Below are positions 51,130 to 63,231 of a DNA stretch of 64,000 nt, one piece after another. How positions within the stretch are numbered: the first letter of the stretch is position 1; the number at the start of each line of letters is the position of its first letter. Under the pieces are notes generated by a model. That model saw only the letters and a program-made list of their open reading frames with translations. It was not told where the DNA came from and did no database searches. Source of the stretch: Epiperipatus broadwayi (taxonomy: Eukaryota > Onychophora > Udeonychophora > Euonychophora > Peripatidae). Where the stretch lies: assembly GCA_028023455.1 (NCBI GenBank), contig JAQFVV010000049.1, positions 5,798,855 to 5,862,854 on the forward strand. Direction: 5' to 3'. Both the position numbers and the translations under genes were made by a program.

Positions 51130-52030
51130 TAAATCTGGCTTGATTACAGATTACAATGAATCTACTGTTGCATTGGTGGGCATGGGTCTGCACTCCTCTT
51201 CTTTTCCTCATGTGTGGTGGTCATGAGGGGCTTGGTTCATTTGTGGTGGTGGACGGCCATCACTGCCAAGCTTGGGTGAGGGTCACTGCTTTCTATTGAA
51301 CTTTGCCTTGAGAGGCTACTGCACCATCTGATGGATTGTTTATTAGGACAGTGTTGATTTGAGCTCAGTATTATTTTTGTTTCCTTAGTTAACTTTAAAA
51401 TTAGAGCATTTGTAAGGTGGTTGGTCTGCTTTGGGCCACTGACATATTTTGTAGGTTTGATGGAGTTTTTGCTGCAATAATTTTGCAGGCATGTGTCTGC
51501 ACTCCTCTTTTCTTTCTCAGGGGTGGTAGCAGTCATATTGGGCCTGGTTTATTGGTGCAAGCTGTTGATAATTTATTCTGCTACCTGGAATACCTGTCGG
51601 GAGGGTACCTGGTCCAAGTCTCAGTGCCATTCTTGCTCTGGTCAGCTGCTGTGCTCTTGATAGGTTGGTTTTGGGCAATGCAGATCTGCGCTTGTTACTT
51701 GTTAGTTTTTCCCTAGTTGGCTTTCCAATTTTGGGTAGGTAGACCAAATGTGGTCCCTGCACATTTGGACTGTTAATTGGGAGAAAGAGGTACCTATAAT
51801 GGTCTTGACATGGCTCAGCTGTGGGTCAAGAGTTTATTATTCATGTACAGATACACATTAATCAAAATTATAGTAACCCTTTTATGGATATAATTGTTAT
51901 CGAGCATATGCACTCTATATAAACCTGGTCAATAATTGTTTTACCATGTAGCATTGAACACTTTGTATCCTCAACGGGTAAGTGTACCTGAAAATTTTTG
52001 TAATCTTTTAACTAATAAAGATTACTTTTG
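51130..52030 (+). mobile_element. GC-richer retroelement-like block ending in LTR-like promoter and poly(A) signals
   Basis: GC rises sharply from about 51175 to 51780. A phrase TCTGCACTCCTCTT(C/T)TTT(T/C)CTCA-like recurs about 310 bases apart (51187 and 51495), so part of the block is duplicated. A purine tract GGGAGAAAGAGG (51779-51790) is followed by TATATAAACC (51917-51926), a TCAACGGGTAAGTG donor-like site (51972-51986), and a hairpin GTAATCTTT/AAAGATTAC around an AATAAA (51999-52025). That order resembles a polypurine tract plus the U3-R part of an LTR. No pol domain was found, and the frames on both strands are of unclear meaning. Confidence 0.35.
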
Positions 52031-52865
52031 AGAAGAAAAAAAGAATTAGTATAAATTAACAATATGCATCACTGGTTATTATTAATAAACATTTAAAAAC
52101 ATTATTACTATATAATCTATTATTTATTTTTTTGAAATCCTTCTCACATATATTAAACATATGCTTTTTATAAAAATAAATAAAATCTGCGAACTTTTCT
52201 GCTTTTGGAAAAACAATGACAAATTATTATGCATCATTATAATCAAACATCAAAATTTTATTCAATCTACTACCAAAATATCAACTTTCAAACGTATAAT
52301 TTATAAATAAATTTAAAATGAATGGCTTTTTTATTTCATAATTATGACTATATTTTCTTAGATTTATTGTTTTCATAATATGATAGTTTATGAAACATAT
52401 AATATTTCATTTTTAACATTATATAAACTGATATTTTTGTGAAAATTTCATCTTAATTAAACACATAAAAATTCTGCATAGTTCATATCGTAAGGCTACA
52501 GGATATTCTAATTTATTAGTCCAAGTCTATTTGAAGGTAACACTAAAAACTCATAAATCAATTCTTGATTGAAAAAAAATAAATGGGAACTCTACCTCTT
52601 TAAATTACACTTAATCTCTCAGATAACTCACTTTGTAACTAAATTTTATCAAAAAGATATTTATTTATATATATAAATAAAACAATATATATATTGCTGA
52701 TGACATCATTGAACATGTAATGTACTGAGTTGTATTTATTACTAGTATTTAATTACAAATTTTAGTGAATTAGAGTTAACTAATTGAATTATACCAAATT
52801 TATAGTTTTCTTTCTACCTGTTTGTCTGCCTTTTTGCTTACCTCGTATCAGCCTATCAATTTCTC
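52030..52865. other. AT-rich spacer, nothing identified
   Basis: Random short frames only. Confidence 0.4.
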
Positions 52866-52868
52866 CAC

Positions 52869-53049
<181 letters not shown>

Positions 53050-53337
53050 AACTGACTCTTTACTTTTCATCATTATTTTAAATACAGGATAAATTTCTCT
53101 CCAATTTATAGATTTTCTTTTCTTTAGCAATCCAGGAAACTTACTTATTTGATCTATTATTTTCAATTTCTTTGTTTCAAGTTTAAAGTTTTAACTTTCC
53201 ATCTATTGTTTTTAATAAAAATTGTTCAGTCCATCTTATTTTCTGTCATACATATGTCTATAGATCTATGAAACTCTTTTTATACAAACATAAACATACA
53301 TATGCAAATGTTTCTGTGTATCTCATATTATCTCAGT

Positions 53338-53472
53338 GGTTTGTGATATAATGGTTTAATTGCTAGTGTATCTGTGTGCTATATTCTATGTTTCAAGTTT
53401 GAATGACATCTTCAATTTTCTCAACCAACATAAAATTTATGGCAAGATGGTAAAATTAAAAAAAAACAATTA
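53338..53472 (+). repeat. tRNA-derived SINE-like unit with A-tail
   Basis: TGTGATATAATGGTTTAATTG (A-box-like) is followed by TTTCAAGTTTGAATGAC (B-box-like) about 45 bases on, and the unit ends in an A-rich tail at 53456-53468. The tRNA match is weak but the layout is SINE-like. Confidence 0.4.
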
Positions 53473-53474
53473 AA

Positions 53475-54020
53475 ATCATAATAAATGGTAGCTGATTAGC
53501 AATGTGAAAAGTGGTTTTCTTGATTGCTGTTTTCTCTCCCTCTTTCTGGGAGATTTTGAATTGGAGAGGAAGATTCATTATTACTGAATCCATTTATGAT
53601 GGTTTACATCTTGCTCTTTATCATAGTGTATACCAAATAGTAGATATTGCATATCAGTCAGTTCATTCACTCAAAACAATTCTGATGCATATTTTACTGT
53701 TTAAGAATTTAAAGTATCCTCTTTTATTAAGATTAGCTATATATTTTTTCTATGCTTCTACTCTTTGTTTTAAATTCTTATAATTAACTATTTGGAATTT
53801 CATTATGCATTTCAATATCACTACAATCTTTAAAATTTTTAATGATTTTTTTTTATTTGTTGTATTATATTTTATTTATATTTCTATTTCATTATTTTCT
53901 CATTATTTTTCGCCTTTTTTTTTTTTTTTTTAATATTGAAAATCAGTTTTATGATCAATCACATTCTACATCCATATGCATATTTATCTTTTAATTTTAT
54001 TATTTTCTTATATATATAAA
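53475..54020. other. Spacer with a 90-codon plus frame of unknown meaning
   Basis: The frame at 53511-53783 is hydrophobic and Leu/Tyr-rich, without a motif. It may be chance. A T-run lies at 53917-53931. Confidence 0.25.
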
Positions 54021-54026
54021 TATATA

Positions 54027-54154
54027 ACATGTTTTGCAGGTTCATCCATGAAAGATTTTATTTTAAAAACTCTGTTGAGACCTTGTGTGATCAAGTCAAA
54101 ACATTGGAGTTTTTTAATTAAAATCTTACATGGTTGAACCTGCAAAATATGTTT
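54027..54154. repeat. Hairpin with about 46-bp arms
   Basis: ACATGTTTTGCAGGTTCATC...TAAAAACTC (54027-54072) is the reverse complement of 54107-54154 with few mismatches; the loop is 34 bases. It is probably a miniature fold-back element. Confidence 0.65.
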
Positions 54155-54159
54155 TTTTT

Positions 54160-56550
54160 ATACCAGAAACCCGTGAAAACTTATATATAATAGACTCAAT
54201 GCCCATTACTATATGCTCCTTGTTTGAATAAGACTATATTTCAAAAGACTGTAAAATATGCATAAAATATATTTGTTACATAAAAAAAAATTAAAAATAA
54301 GTTAAACAAAAAAAAATTATAAATAAGTTAAACAAATAAGAATTTAATAACAAAAAAAAAACAAAAAAGGCTATCAATTGTGTAGTTAGTACAATAGCAA
54401 GTAAAGAAGGAAGAGATCTTAAAATATAAAATAAAAGTCATTTAAAAATTAAGCAAAAGAAAAAAATAAAACTCTGGTCAAATTATTCTAATCTCACTTT
54501 AATATAGAAGAAAAAATAGATGAGGAAAAAATAATGAAATAATAATGATAATTTAAGAAATTTAATAAGATTTTATATTTATAAGAAATTTTGATGAAGG
54601 TATTAAATCATTGGCCAGATAAAACTATTGGATGATTGTTTTGTTTTAAAAAAACTATAGATTCTAAAATGTTATCTTAAAATTGTATGTATTCATTTGA
54701 AAAAAGAAATTGAATATAAAGTTATTTAATTAAATATAAAATAATTTTATCTAGTGAGAATGTAAAATAATTTTGTAAATTATCTAATTAAGAAAAAAGA
54801 TTAAATTGTTTTACTGTAATCTGTAATTAAATAAGAAAAGAAGATTGAAACTGATTAATTTTGTGGGTGAACTCAGACAATGGTTTGTCAATGATATATA
54901 AGCTAATAATTTTTTATTAGTGGGGTCATTATTATTATTGAAGTTATTAAAGAAAATTATTCATCATAGATTTAAAGTTATTCAAATTATTCAAACTGCT
55001 GTAATTTTGCTGTTATATTTCTGAGTTTTGCAGTCTTCATCATGGACTTTTATTATTTTATAGGAATCTCTTCAGATTCTCTAACACTACCATGACCTAC
55101 AAGACTTGAAAAAGCAGTATTCATTTTGTTTTTCATCATGCAGTTCCTATATATTTGATAACCTAAGATGTGATCAAAATCTTTGACCTACTTTTACTGG
55201 AACATCTGCCTGTCATTCATCCAAGACTACTGCTGAACAATGCACTGAAGAATAATACTGTCTTGAAAAGAATAAGCTACAAACAGCTAATGAAACTGCA
55301 AACCAATTTAAGAAACCTTTCATTAACTCTATAAGACAGGGATGATCACTCCATAAATACTATAGCCAAAACCTAGGTAAATGTAAGAAAATAAATCAAA
55401 TACTAAACTTAAATTGAAATATAAGGGGTAAGATTTATATTTTCTTTATAAACTTTCTTAAAACTAGAAATGAGTAAATTCTTACTTCCTAATGTAAATT
55501 CTAATTAACTAGGCTAAATTAACTTTGTACTAATGCGATTTTATTGTACTTTATTCTTCTTGTTGTTATAATTTGATTTGTAAATAAATATGTTGTTTAA
55601 TTGTTAATTTGCCCTGAATTCTCTTCTCTCCATATATCACTGTACAAAATTTAGTGAAGATAAAATTTGTTTATTAAATTGTTTTAATTTTAAATATCTT
55701 ATGGCTTAAATTAGGGAGTTTTGTTTTTTATTTGAGGTAGATATGGAATCAAGCACTAAGAGCATTTAATATTCTCTCTTGTGAATGGTCCAGTTAATTC
55801 TCCAGATGGTGCCCAGGATTTTATCCTCAGTATAAGCAAAAAGTATTCACAAAAATGGTATTTTGCTTCTAGCAGTCATAGAGTGGGTGTAATGGTCTTG
55901 AAAGGACATCACTGTGTGTATATTTATAGACAATCACAGTCTGTTACTATTGTTAACATATAAAATATTCATTATATTTTCCACACTTCTCATATAAAGG
56001 TTCAGATATAAATTTATTGAAAAATAAAAAGTGGCATTCCATTATAATATATACCATTTCAGCAAATGATCAAGAGACAATGTGTTGGTCATATTGTCCA
56101 AAATTCAGATCTTATTCATAAAGTAGAATTGCTGAAAAAGCATAACATTAGACTCTTAATATGCATAAAACAACCATTTATAACTGCTTTTTCAATTACT
56201 ATATAGAAAAATTGATAAATAATATTATTCAGGATGAACTTCAAATCAAATTCTGAAATAACATGATTTATCAATCTTCACAAGGTAGTGCTAATTTCTA
56301 CTCATATTTTTTTTTAAAAAAAAACCTTAATAAATTATTAACTTAATATATTAATATGTAGACATTAATAAAGACAATATATACATAAACAACAAAGCAA
56401 TCAATTTTCCAATGATTGTCAATATTAATTTACCAATTTCATAGGAGTTAGTGCATTGATATTAAGAAACATTAGAAAATTTGTTATCACAATGTTTACA
56501 TGTAATTTGAAGCATTGAATTTATTATATATTCATAAAATATCAAATAAT
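54160..56550. other. AT-rich spacer, nothing firm identified
   Basis: A less AT-rich stretch at 55050-55330 and a 60-codon frame at 55781-55963 show no recognisable domain. Confidence 0.35.
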
Positions 56551-56554
56551 ATAA

Positions 56555-56850
56555 ATATAATAAACAAAATACATTAGAATAATTCTACAAAATTAAAAAT
56601 GCCTATATGTAATTTTTTTAAAAAATCTTCCCTATAGCCAGCTTATGGCTTCTTTGACTATCTTGGGTAACAATACAATGTTAATATTTAAATCTCATTT
56701 GTGTGACTTTAATGAGACTTATCGTTGCATTGCTACTCAAGATGGTGGAAAAACCCATAAGCTGGCTATAGCAAAGAAATAATTTTTTTAAATTTTATAT
56801 AGGCATTTTTAGTTTTGTAGAATTATTCTAGTGTATTTTGTTTAATATAT
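56555..56850. repeat. Palindromic fold-back element, family F
   Basis: The left arm (from about 56555) and the right arm (to about 56850) share AACAAAATACA(T/C)TAGAATAATTCTAC, AAAAATGCCTATAT, CTATAGCCAGCTTATGG and CTCATT(T/A)GTGTGAC around a nearly loopless centre at about 56697-56715. It uses the same arm sequence as 48733-49242. Confidence 0.75.
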
Positions 56851-57267
56851 ACATATATGATTTTTAAATAGTTTAAACAAATCTTGGGTCTTATTACTTA
56901 CTTGCCTGTTTGGATATATATATTTATTGGTAAAGATAAAAAGACCTTTAAATAGCTTAGTGCAAGCCAATATTTCGTCTAGTCTATATAGAAGAAAGAC
57001 AGACAGAAACATTATTCACCAGTCTTTGCAGTTGATGGTAGGGATAATTTGAATGGTTTTAAATATTTTACATAACCATGAATAATAAAAAAATAATCTT
57101 GTCTTTTTTATCTGTAATTAAAATGGAAGTCACTACCTCCCATTGAGTTAGTAGAATAATCATGTATTTAGCTATCCATACATAGTTTATAAATAGGTTG
57201 ATTGTATGCTAACTACTTGCGAAAACATCCTAAGCTTGATTCAAAAAAGATATTCAAATTTATAGAG

Positions 57268-57338
57268 CTAGGATTTAAACACAGATCATATGCACTGTGA
57301 GCAGATATGCTAACACTTACCATAAGGCCTTTTTATGT
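57268..57338 (-). other. tRNA-derived remnant
   Basis: The minus strand reads TATGGTAAGTGTTAGCATATC (A-box-like) and, about 30 bases later, GTGTTTAAATCCTAGCT (B-box-like). tRNA-like spacing is present but the stems are decayed. Confidence 0.4.
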
Positions 57339-57794
57339 ATATAAAAAGAGAATGTTAAAAATTATACATAAAAATATGTAGTGCGATTTTTTAAAAGATG
57401 ATCACGTATATAGTAGTAATAATTGGAAATAAAAGTGTTATCTTACTAAAGATTTTTTTTAAAAATCTAACCTTAAATGTAAGAAAAATTGTTAAAATTG
57501 CTGAACATTATGCTTTCAGTGAATTGAAAGTGTACACAAGTTTACAACAATATAGAAAATGATTTGGAAATTCACTGGGTCACGCCACAGAACATCACAA
57601 CATCTTCCACCAACTCCAGATAATCAATAAAAGATTACTAGCATTAGAAGAAATCTGGCAAGTGATTTTCTTAAACATTAAAACCAATCTTGGACAGTTA
57701 TAAATTTAGAAGTGTGTAAATCAAATATACAGTCTCATATTATTTTTTTACTAGATAACTTATAAATAATATTAACAGAAATAAGTTTAGCAAT

Positions 57795-57858
57795 TTATAA
57801 AAGGAATACATACTTTATATCAAAAACATTGTTAATAAAGTATGTATTTCTTTTATAA
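57795..57858. repeat. Hairpin, 24-bp arms with one mismatch
   Basis: TTATAAAAGGAATACATACT... at 57795-57818 pairs with 57835-57858 around a 16-base loop. It could be a small fold-back element or a hairpin RNA. Confidence 0.6.
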
Positions 57859-58194
57859 TCATATATAATACTTATACAAACACACACACACACATATATA
57901 TATACAAGCATGAGTATTTATATATAGTAAATATTATGATGAAAATCAAGTTTTGCACTGTTTTATCAAGCAACGATTGTATTAACATTTATATTCAAAA
58001 TAAACATATTACGTACAGGGATTTAAAAAAAAAACACAGGCATATTTAAAGGGATATATGTTCGGATTAACAAGAATGGAAAGTAAAATATAATCATTAA
58101 TCAAAAATATTAAATAAATGATCGCAAATAATTTAGTGAATGTTATCCTAAATAATTAAAGGAGATCTAGATGGATTTATAAATATGCGATATG

Positions 58195-58272
58195 AATAAA
58201 AGAGTCACTGAATCATAGAAACTGGATAAAACTTGAGGAGAACTTCAACCTGCAATTGATTTATAATACTTG
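58195..58272 (+). pseudogene. 3'-terminal scrap of an RTE LINE
   Basis: TGGATAAAACTTGAGGAGAA and CTTCAACCTGCAATTGATTT match the last codons of the intact RTE copy (TGGATTAAACTTGGAGAGAT and CATCCTGCAGTGGATTT near 6580-6620). Only the C-terminal end is left. Confidence 0.6.
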
Positions 58273-58914
58273 TATATAATAGTGCAGATAATATAAAAAT
58301 TTCTCTCTCATGATAAAATAAAGATTAAAATCATTTTAGCAATAAATATTTAATAATTGCACTAAACTAGTTTTTCAATTTGTCAGTATCAACATAATAT
58401 ATTAATGACATGTTGCTTATTATGACAAAACAATGACATTATCCCTTTATGAATGACTTGATATATGTCTAATAAATTTTTAAGGCATATGAACAGTATA
58501 ACTTATAAAACAATTATAATATAATTTTTTTCAAATTAATTTTGCTTAAACAAAGTTTTCAGTATCTGTTGATCAGTCACAGTTTATCTCTCAGAAAAAG
58601 TAAAGAGTTTTCAAGATTAATACAAGCATCTATTTTTTTAATGTATAGTATATTTGTAAAGCAATATCTTCACAAAATATTTGCTAATATGAATATATAA
58701 ATCATAGACATTTTTGAAAGTCATTTAAACAATTCTATATGCAATTATTATGCCTCAAACATGTAATATATTACAGAACTGGTAGTTATGTATATTGTAT
58801 ACAGTGATTGATATTAAATGGATTTCTAAAATAAAATAGTGTATTAGACAAATGAGTAATCAAGTAGTTTATATTTCAGAAGTTCATAAAAAGTTTAAAC
58901 AGTGGACTTGATGG

Positions 58915-58985
58915 AACTGGACCTTGATCCAGGGACTTTAAGCTGTAGAGGTTGGCACTCTACCAATAACTAACTGTAAAGATCA
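58915..58985 (-). other. tRNA-derived remnant
   Basis: The minus strand reads CAGTTAGTTATTGGTAGAGTG (A-box), then about 30 bases, then CCTGGATCAAGGTCC (B-box-like). This is near-normal tRNA spacing. The acceptor stem is not paired, so it is a pseudogene or SINE head. Confidence 0.5.
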
Positions 58986-58989
58986 TGCA

Positions 58990-60775
58990 TGGGATTTTAA
59001 GTGAATTATTGATAAATTCTTTATAACTTAACCTAGTGACAGATTGGCAGTTTCAGGAGACAATAGTGTCTGGATTAATTTTATTAATGGAATTTTGAAT
59101 GTATTTCTGTGATTAAATCACAACTTTGATTTTTGTATCAAATGATCTTTCAAGTATCTAACCATACATTTACTTAATTATCAGAAACATAATTCTTTAG
59201 ATCAATTTGGCATTGATCAAAATTTATTAATATTATTAAGAAATATCAACATCAACTTATTGATTTCTAGCAATCATATTGATAAGTTTTAGTCTTTACA
59301 TAACATTGAAAACAGTTTGGGATTGTTTTCTACTATACTGTTTTAAATAGTTTTCAGTGCTGGCACTGCATTCAGCAACTGTTACAAACATTATTCCCTA
59401 TTTTTTTTCTTACTTTTAAAACAAAAATTTATTCATACAATAAAATAATAAGTATAATTATTACAAATGTTTATAATATTAAGAACAAGTAAAATAAAAA
59501 AAGACTAATTTAGAATATACAAATATTAGGTTGTATGAAGATATGGTAACATACTTAATTCTTTTCATATAATCTCAATAATTAATAAAACAATTAATTT
59601 TGTTTATGTAATACTATATCTAATAATACCATCACCATATTTTGAATTTACATATAATTTAAATAATAAAAAGGAAGAAAAATAATTGTAATTTTAAAAA
59701 TAAGGAAAGGAAAATAATAAAACATTGTTTGTTCATGAGAAAGTTATATTTTAAAGTTTTATATATATCTGCACATAATGAAAAATAAAATAGATATGAA
59801 TAATATTAATAGTTATTGTACATATGATATCATTTATCAAAAAGTATATGAATTTTATTTCACATATTTTTTTTAGTTGAGAGATTTTTCAAAATGGATA
59901 TATGTAATGGTTGAAACATTGAACAACAGATTGTGATAATGAATTTTGACTCAAATAAAATAGAAAGATTTTAAACAAATTATGAATGTCAATAGAATTA
60001 TTAGTATATATATATATATGTGTGTGTGTAATTTTATTTAAACTATTGTTTATTAATAATAAATTTTGTGTAAAGTGTGTTATTCTTTATCTGTTTTCTA
60101 TCCTGCATAGCATATTGTTGATGCTGAATATCATAATAATAGCTCTATTATTTCAATTGATTTGCTACTTTTATAATGTTTATTTGTTATTTTAAATATG
60201 TAAATGATCTAATTTACACATTTCATCATTTGTATAATTGGATACTATTAGCTTTTATGTTCATCACATTGCTGTTATTTGTAATGTACCAAGTCTCCTT
60301 TATTTTCCTTTTTGTGTCATTGCACTTTAATTATACTAGTTTGACATTTTGTGGATCAAAACTGTACCCATGTTTTCTTTCATAATCTAAGAAACAAACA
60401 TATATTCGGGGTTTCTTTAGCTAGTTGTTATATGTGTTTGCATTGCACTATTCTTGTTGTAATGTTATTCTATGATTCTCCATAGTCTATAGCTGTGCAT
60501 CCTGGATGGTTGCACTGAACCTTGTAAACTATTTGCAGAATTTATTTCTAATGTTATTTACCTTTTGATATTGTTAATCAGTCTGGTGAGGTTGATTTGA
60601 TTTCAGAAGCTAACATTGTACATTTGCTTGAAAGTGTTTTAAATTCCATCTGCTACTTTTGCTCTGTAAAGCATTGTAATAAACAAAATAATGAGTTCAA
60701 CATTAATATGCAAGAATGGATTGATAATTACACCACAGCCAAATTCAATAATAAATATTATAGGATGAATAATTC
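58990..60775. other. AT-rich spacer, nothing firm identified
   Basis: Hydrophobic frames at 59986-60385 are Phe/Leu/Ile-rich by base composition. No domain was seen. Confidence 0.35.
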
Positions 60776-60779
60776 ATGA

Positions 60780-61700
60780 CCAAAGCAGCAGAGAGCCAGT
60801 GAATAATTTGAAACCTACATTGGCAAAACAGAAGAAAATTCATCATAGCCTTTTTAGAAAAAGTCTGATATATTATTTACAAAGATATATTGATGATGTG
60901 CCTGTCTGTTGACTTGCTCAGACAATGACCAAAATGTACAACCAGCTAACTAGTGAATCATTGTGGCAATGGACTATTAAAAATGAAAACATCACAAAAG
61001 ATATTAAATTTCTATAATTAATAATTAATAGAAACAAGAACAATTAAGATTACAATATGATGATAAAGCCATTGAAAATAAAAGATGCAATCCATGTTCA
61101 ATCACAAAAATGGCTGCCATACAAACTAGAAGGATTTAAAAGATTTTTTTTAAAAAATCAATGGCATTGCAAATATAAAGAAAACTGAAAACACAACATC
61201 AAAGCGTACATCAAAAAACTATACAGCAAGATCAAAGCACTTGTTAAAAACCTGTGTAACATAGATTATATCCAAAAAGTACTCAACAAAAAAACCAAAA
61301 GATTCATAACCAAAGTAAAACAGAATCTAAGATGACAGAACAATAGCAAATTATAGATTACAATGTCTTACAAAAAACATTTGCAAACATAGATACAATA
61401 TTAGCTTTAACATACAAGCCAATCTCAATAGAGTGATTAACAATAACAGAGACAAATTACAAAAGGAAGAAATCTTACAAAGAGTCTGTGAGGTCCAGTG
61501 CAACAGTCAATGGTGCACATCTGTACATTATGGAGACTCACAGACTAATATCACCACAAGAATTGTGGACCACAAATATCTATACAAATAAGAAAAAGGA
61601 AAGCAAGAACATAAGTATGTATTATTAGATCTTGAAAAAAACATAGATCCAGTTTGATCCACAAATCAATCTATGGGACTTACAATGCAATGACATAAAG
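60780..61700 (+). pseudogene. Penelope-like element: RT end and GIY-YIG endonuclease, decayed
   Basis: At 60886-60900 the plus strand encodes YIDDV, the RT catalytic box, followed by a stop, then WTIKNENITKDIKFL (60968 on), which fits the 'phrase after the palm' of Penelope-like RTs. Near 61480-61590 a frame reads VCEVQCNSQWCTSVHYGDSQ, then TTRIVDHKYLYK: Cys...Cys, a Y-G pair, and Arg and His at the places of the GIY-YIG nuclease. Between the two are Lys-rich pieces (KALVKNLC, KVLNKKTKRFITK). Many stops and shifts show an old copy. Confidence 0.6.
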
Positions 61701-61704
61701 GGAA

Positions 61705-63000
61705 AACTAAAAGAGGCATAGTACATTTCAAATAACAACAAAGTGATGAACTAATAAAAACATATTATTCAAATGGAGGAATATGTAAATTATTCCATTT
61801 ACTTATTTAGAATAATAAATAGATACTATAAAAGCAGCAACCCCCAAAAAATAATACAGCCATGATTATAGTGATTGGCATTGGAAATATAATAGAAATA
61901 AAGATGAAAGAATAATAACATACTTCATTAGGTATTTTAATATATGTATGCAAAGTTACTAAGGTATATATATTGTAATGGTATAAAATGAACAAGAGGT
62001 ACAGATTTTTCAAAGATCCAAGTTGAATATTTTTGTAATTTGTAATGATATTTTTAAAAATGAGATAAGAGAAATAGAAGACTTTAGTCATATGCCTTAG
62101 TTTCAAATATCAAATTAATATCAATACAATAAAGAACAGAAACATACTAGCTTTTATTAAATTGTAACATAGAAAATTAAAAAAAAATACTAATTAAATA
62201 ATATAAATATGTAATGAAATAAATATGCAAGTTAAAATTAGTAATGCTATATTAGTTAATAAATCAAATATAATAGAAAACAATGAGCTAAGATTGAGCA
62301 GGGCTATGTGGAATAGTATTTAAAATTTATCAATAAATTTTCATTGGTATTTATTTATAAATAACTCTTTTGCTACTGTGTGGTACATTTATCTCATATT
62401 TAAAATGTAAGAAGACATTGAGTTTAATGATTGTATAATTTTATTACAAGAATTTATTAATAGCTTTGATATCAATGAGTGTTCATGAAAACATTAGATT
62501 AATTTTTAATGAATATTGAACACTAGCATAATAATAATATTCATGTTACTTACTAATTATATTTTTTGTTTTTACGCTTATAATAAAATACAAATTTGTA
62601 ATTGCTATACATTATATTTATTAATTTGAACGGGTCTCAAAATTCAGATTTAATAAATAATAATAATAATAATTTATTTACAAACTGACAATAGAAAATT
62701 AAAGAATATATTATAAGAAGTTAGATTAAAATATTGTATAAGACTGCATTTTCTTGAACTATCAAAAAAGTGCAGACAAAAAATATTCTTTCCAAAACCA
62801 TAGGAAATCAAATGGACAATGTATAAAGTTATGAAACAAAATATCAAGTTGTGATAATTTGCATACTGGATATTCACTGAATAAACTTAAACAAGTTATT
62901 AAGAAAAATCTATTTTGATTACGAATTATGAAATTTAAAACTATTATGATTTTCCTTTGATTAAGTAATCATTTATATATTTACTCACTCATAAAATATA
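61705..63000. other. AT-rich spacer, nothing identified
   Basis: A short (TAA)n occurs near 62655-62672. No gene was seen. Confidence 0.4.
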
Positions 63001-63012
63001 CATTAACGACCC

Positions 63013-63214
<202 letters not shown>

Positions 63215-63231
63215 TATTATCCCTACCACTT

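Noticed and set aside
55240-55285. CTGAAGA...GAAAA resembling a hammerhead core
   Set aside because: The bases between do not form a stem II and there is no Penelope context.
61807-62106. 99-codon hydrophobic minus frame
   Set aside because: Composition follows the AT-rich DNA; no motif, start context or splice signals.
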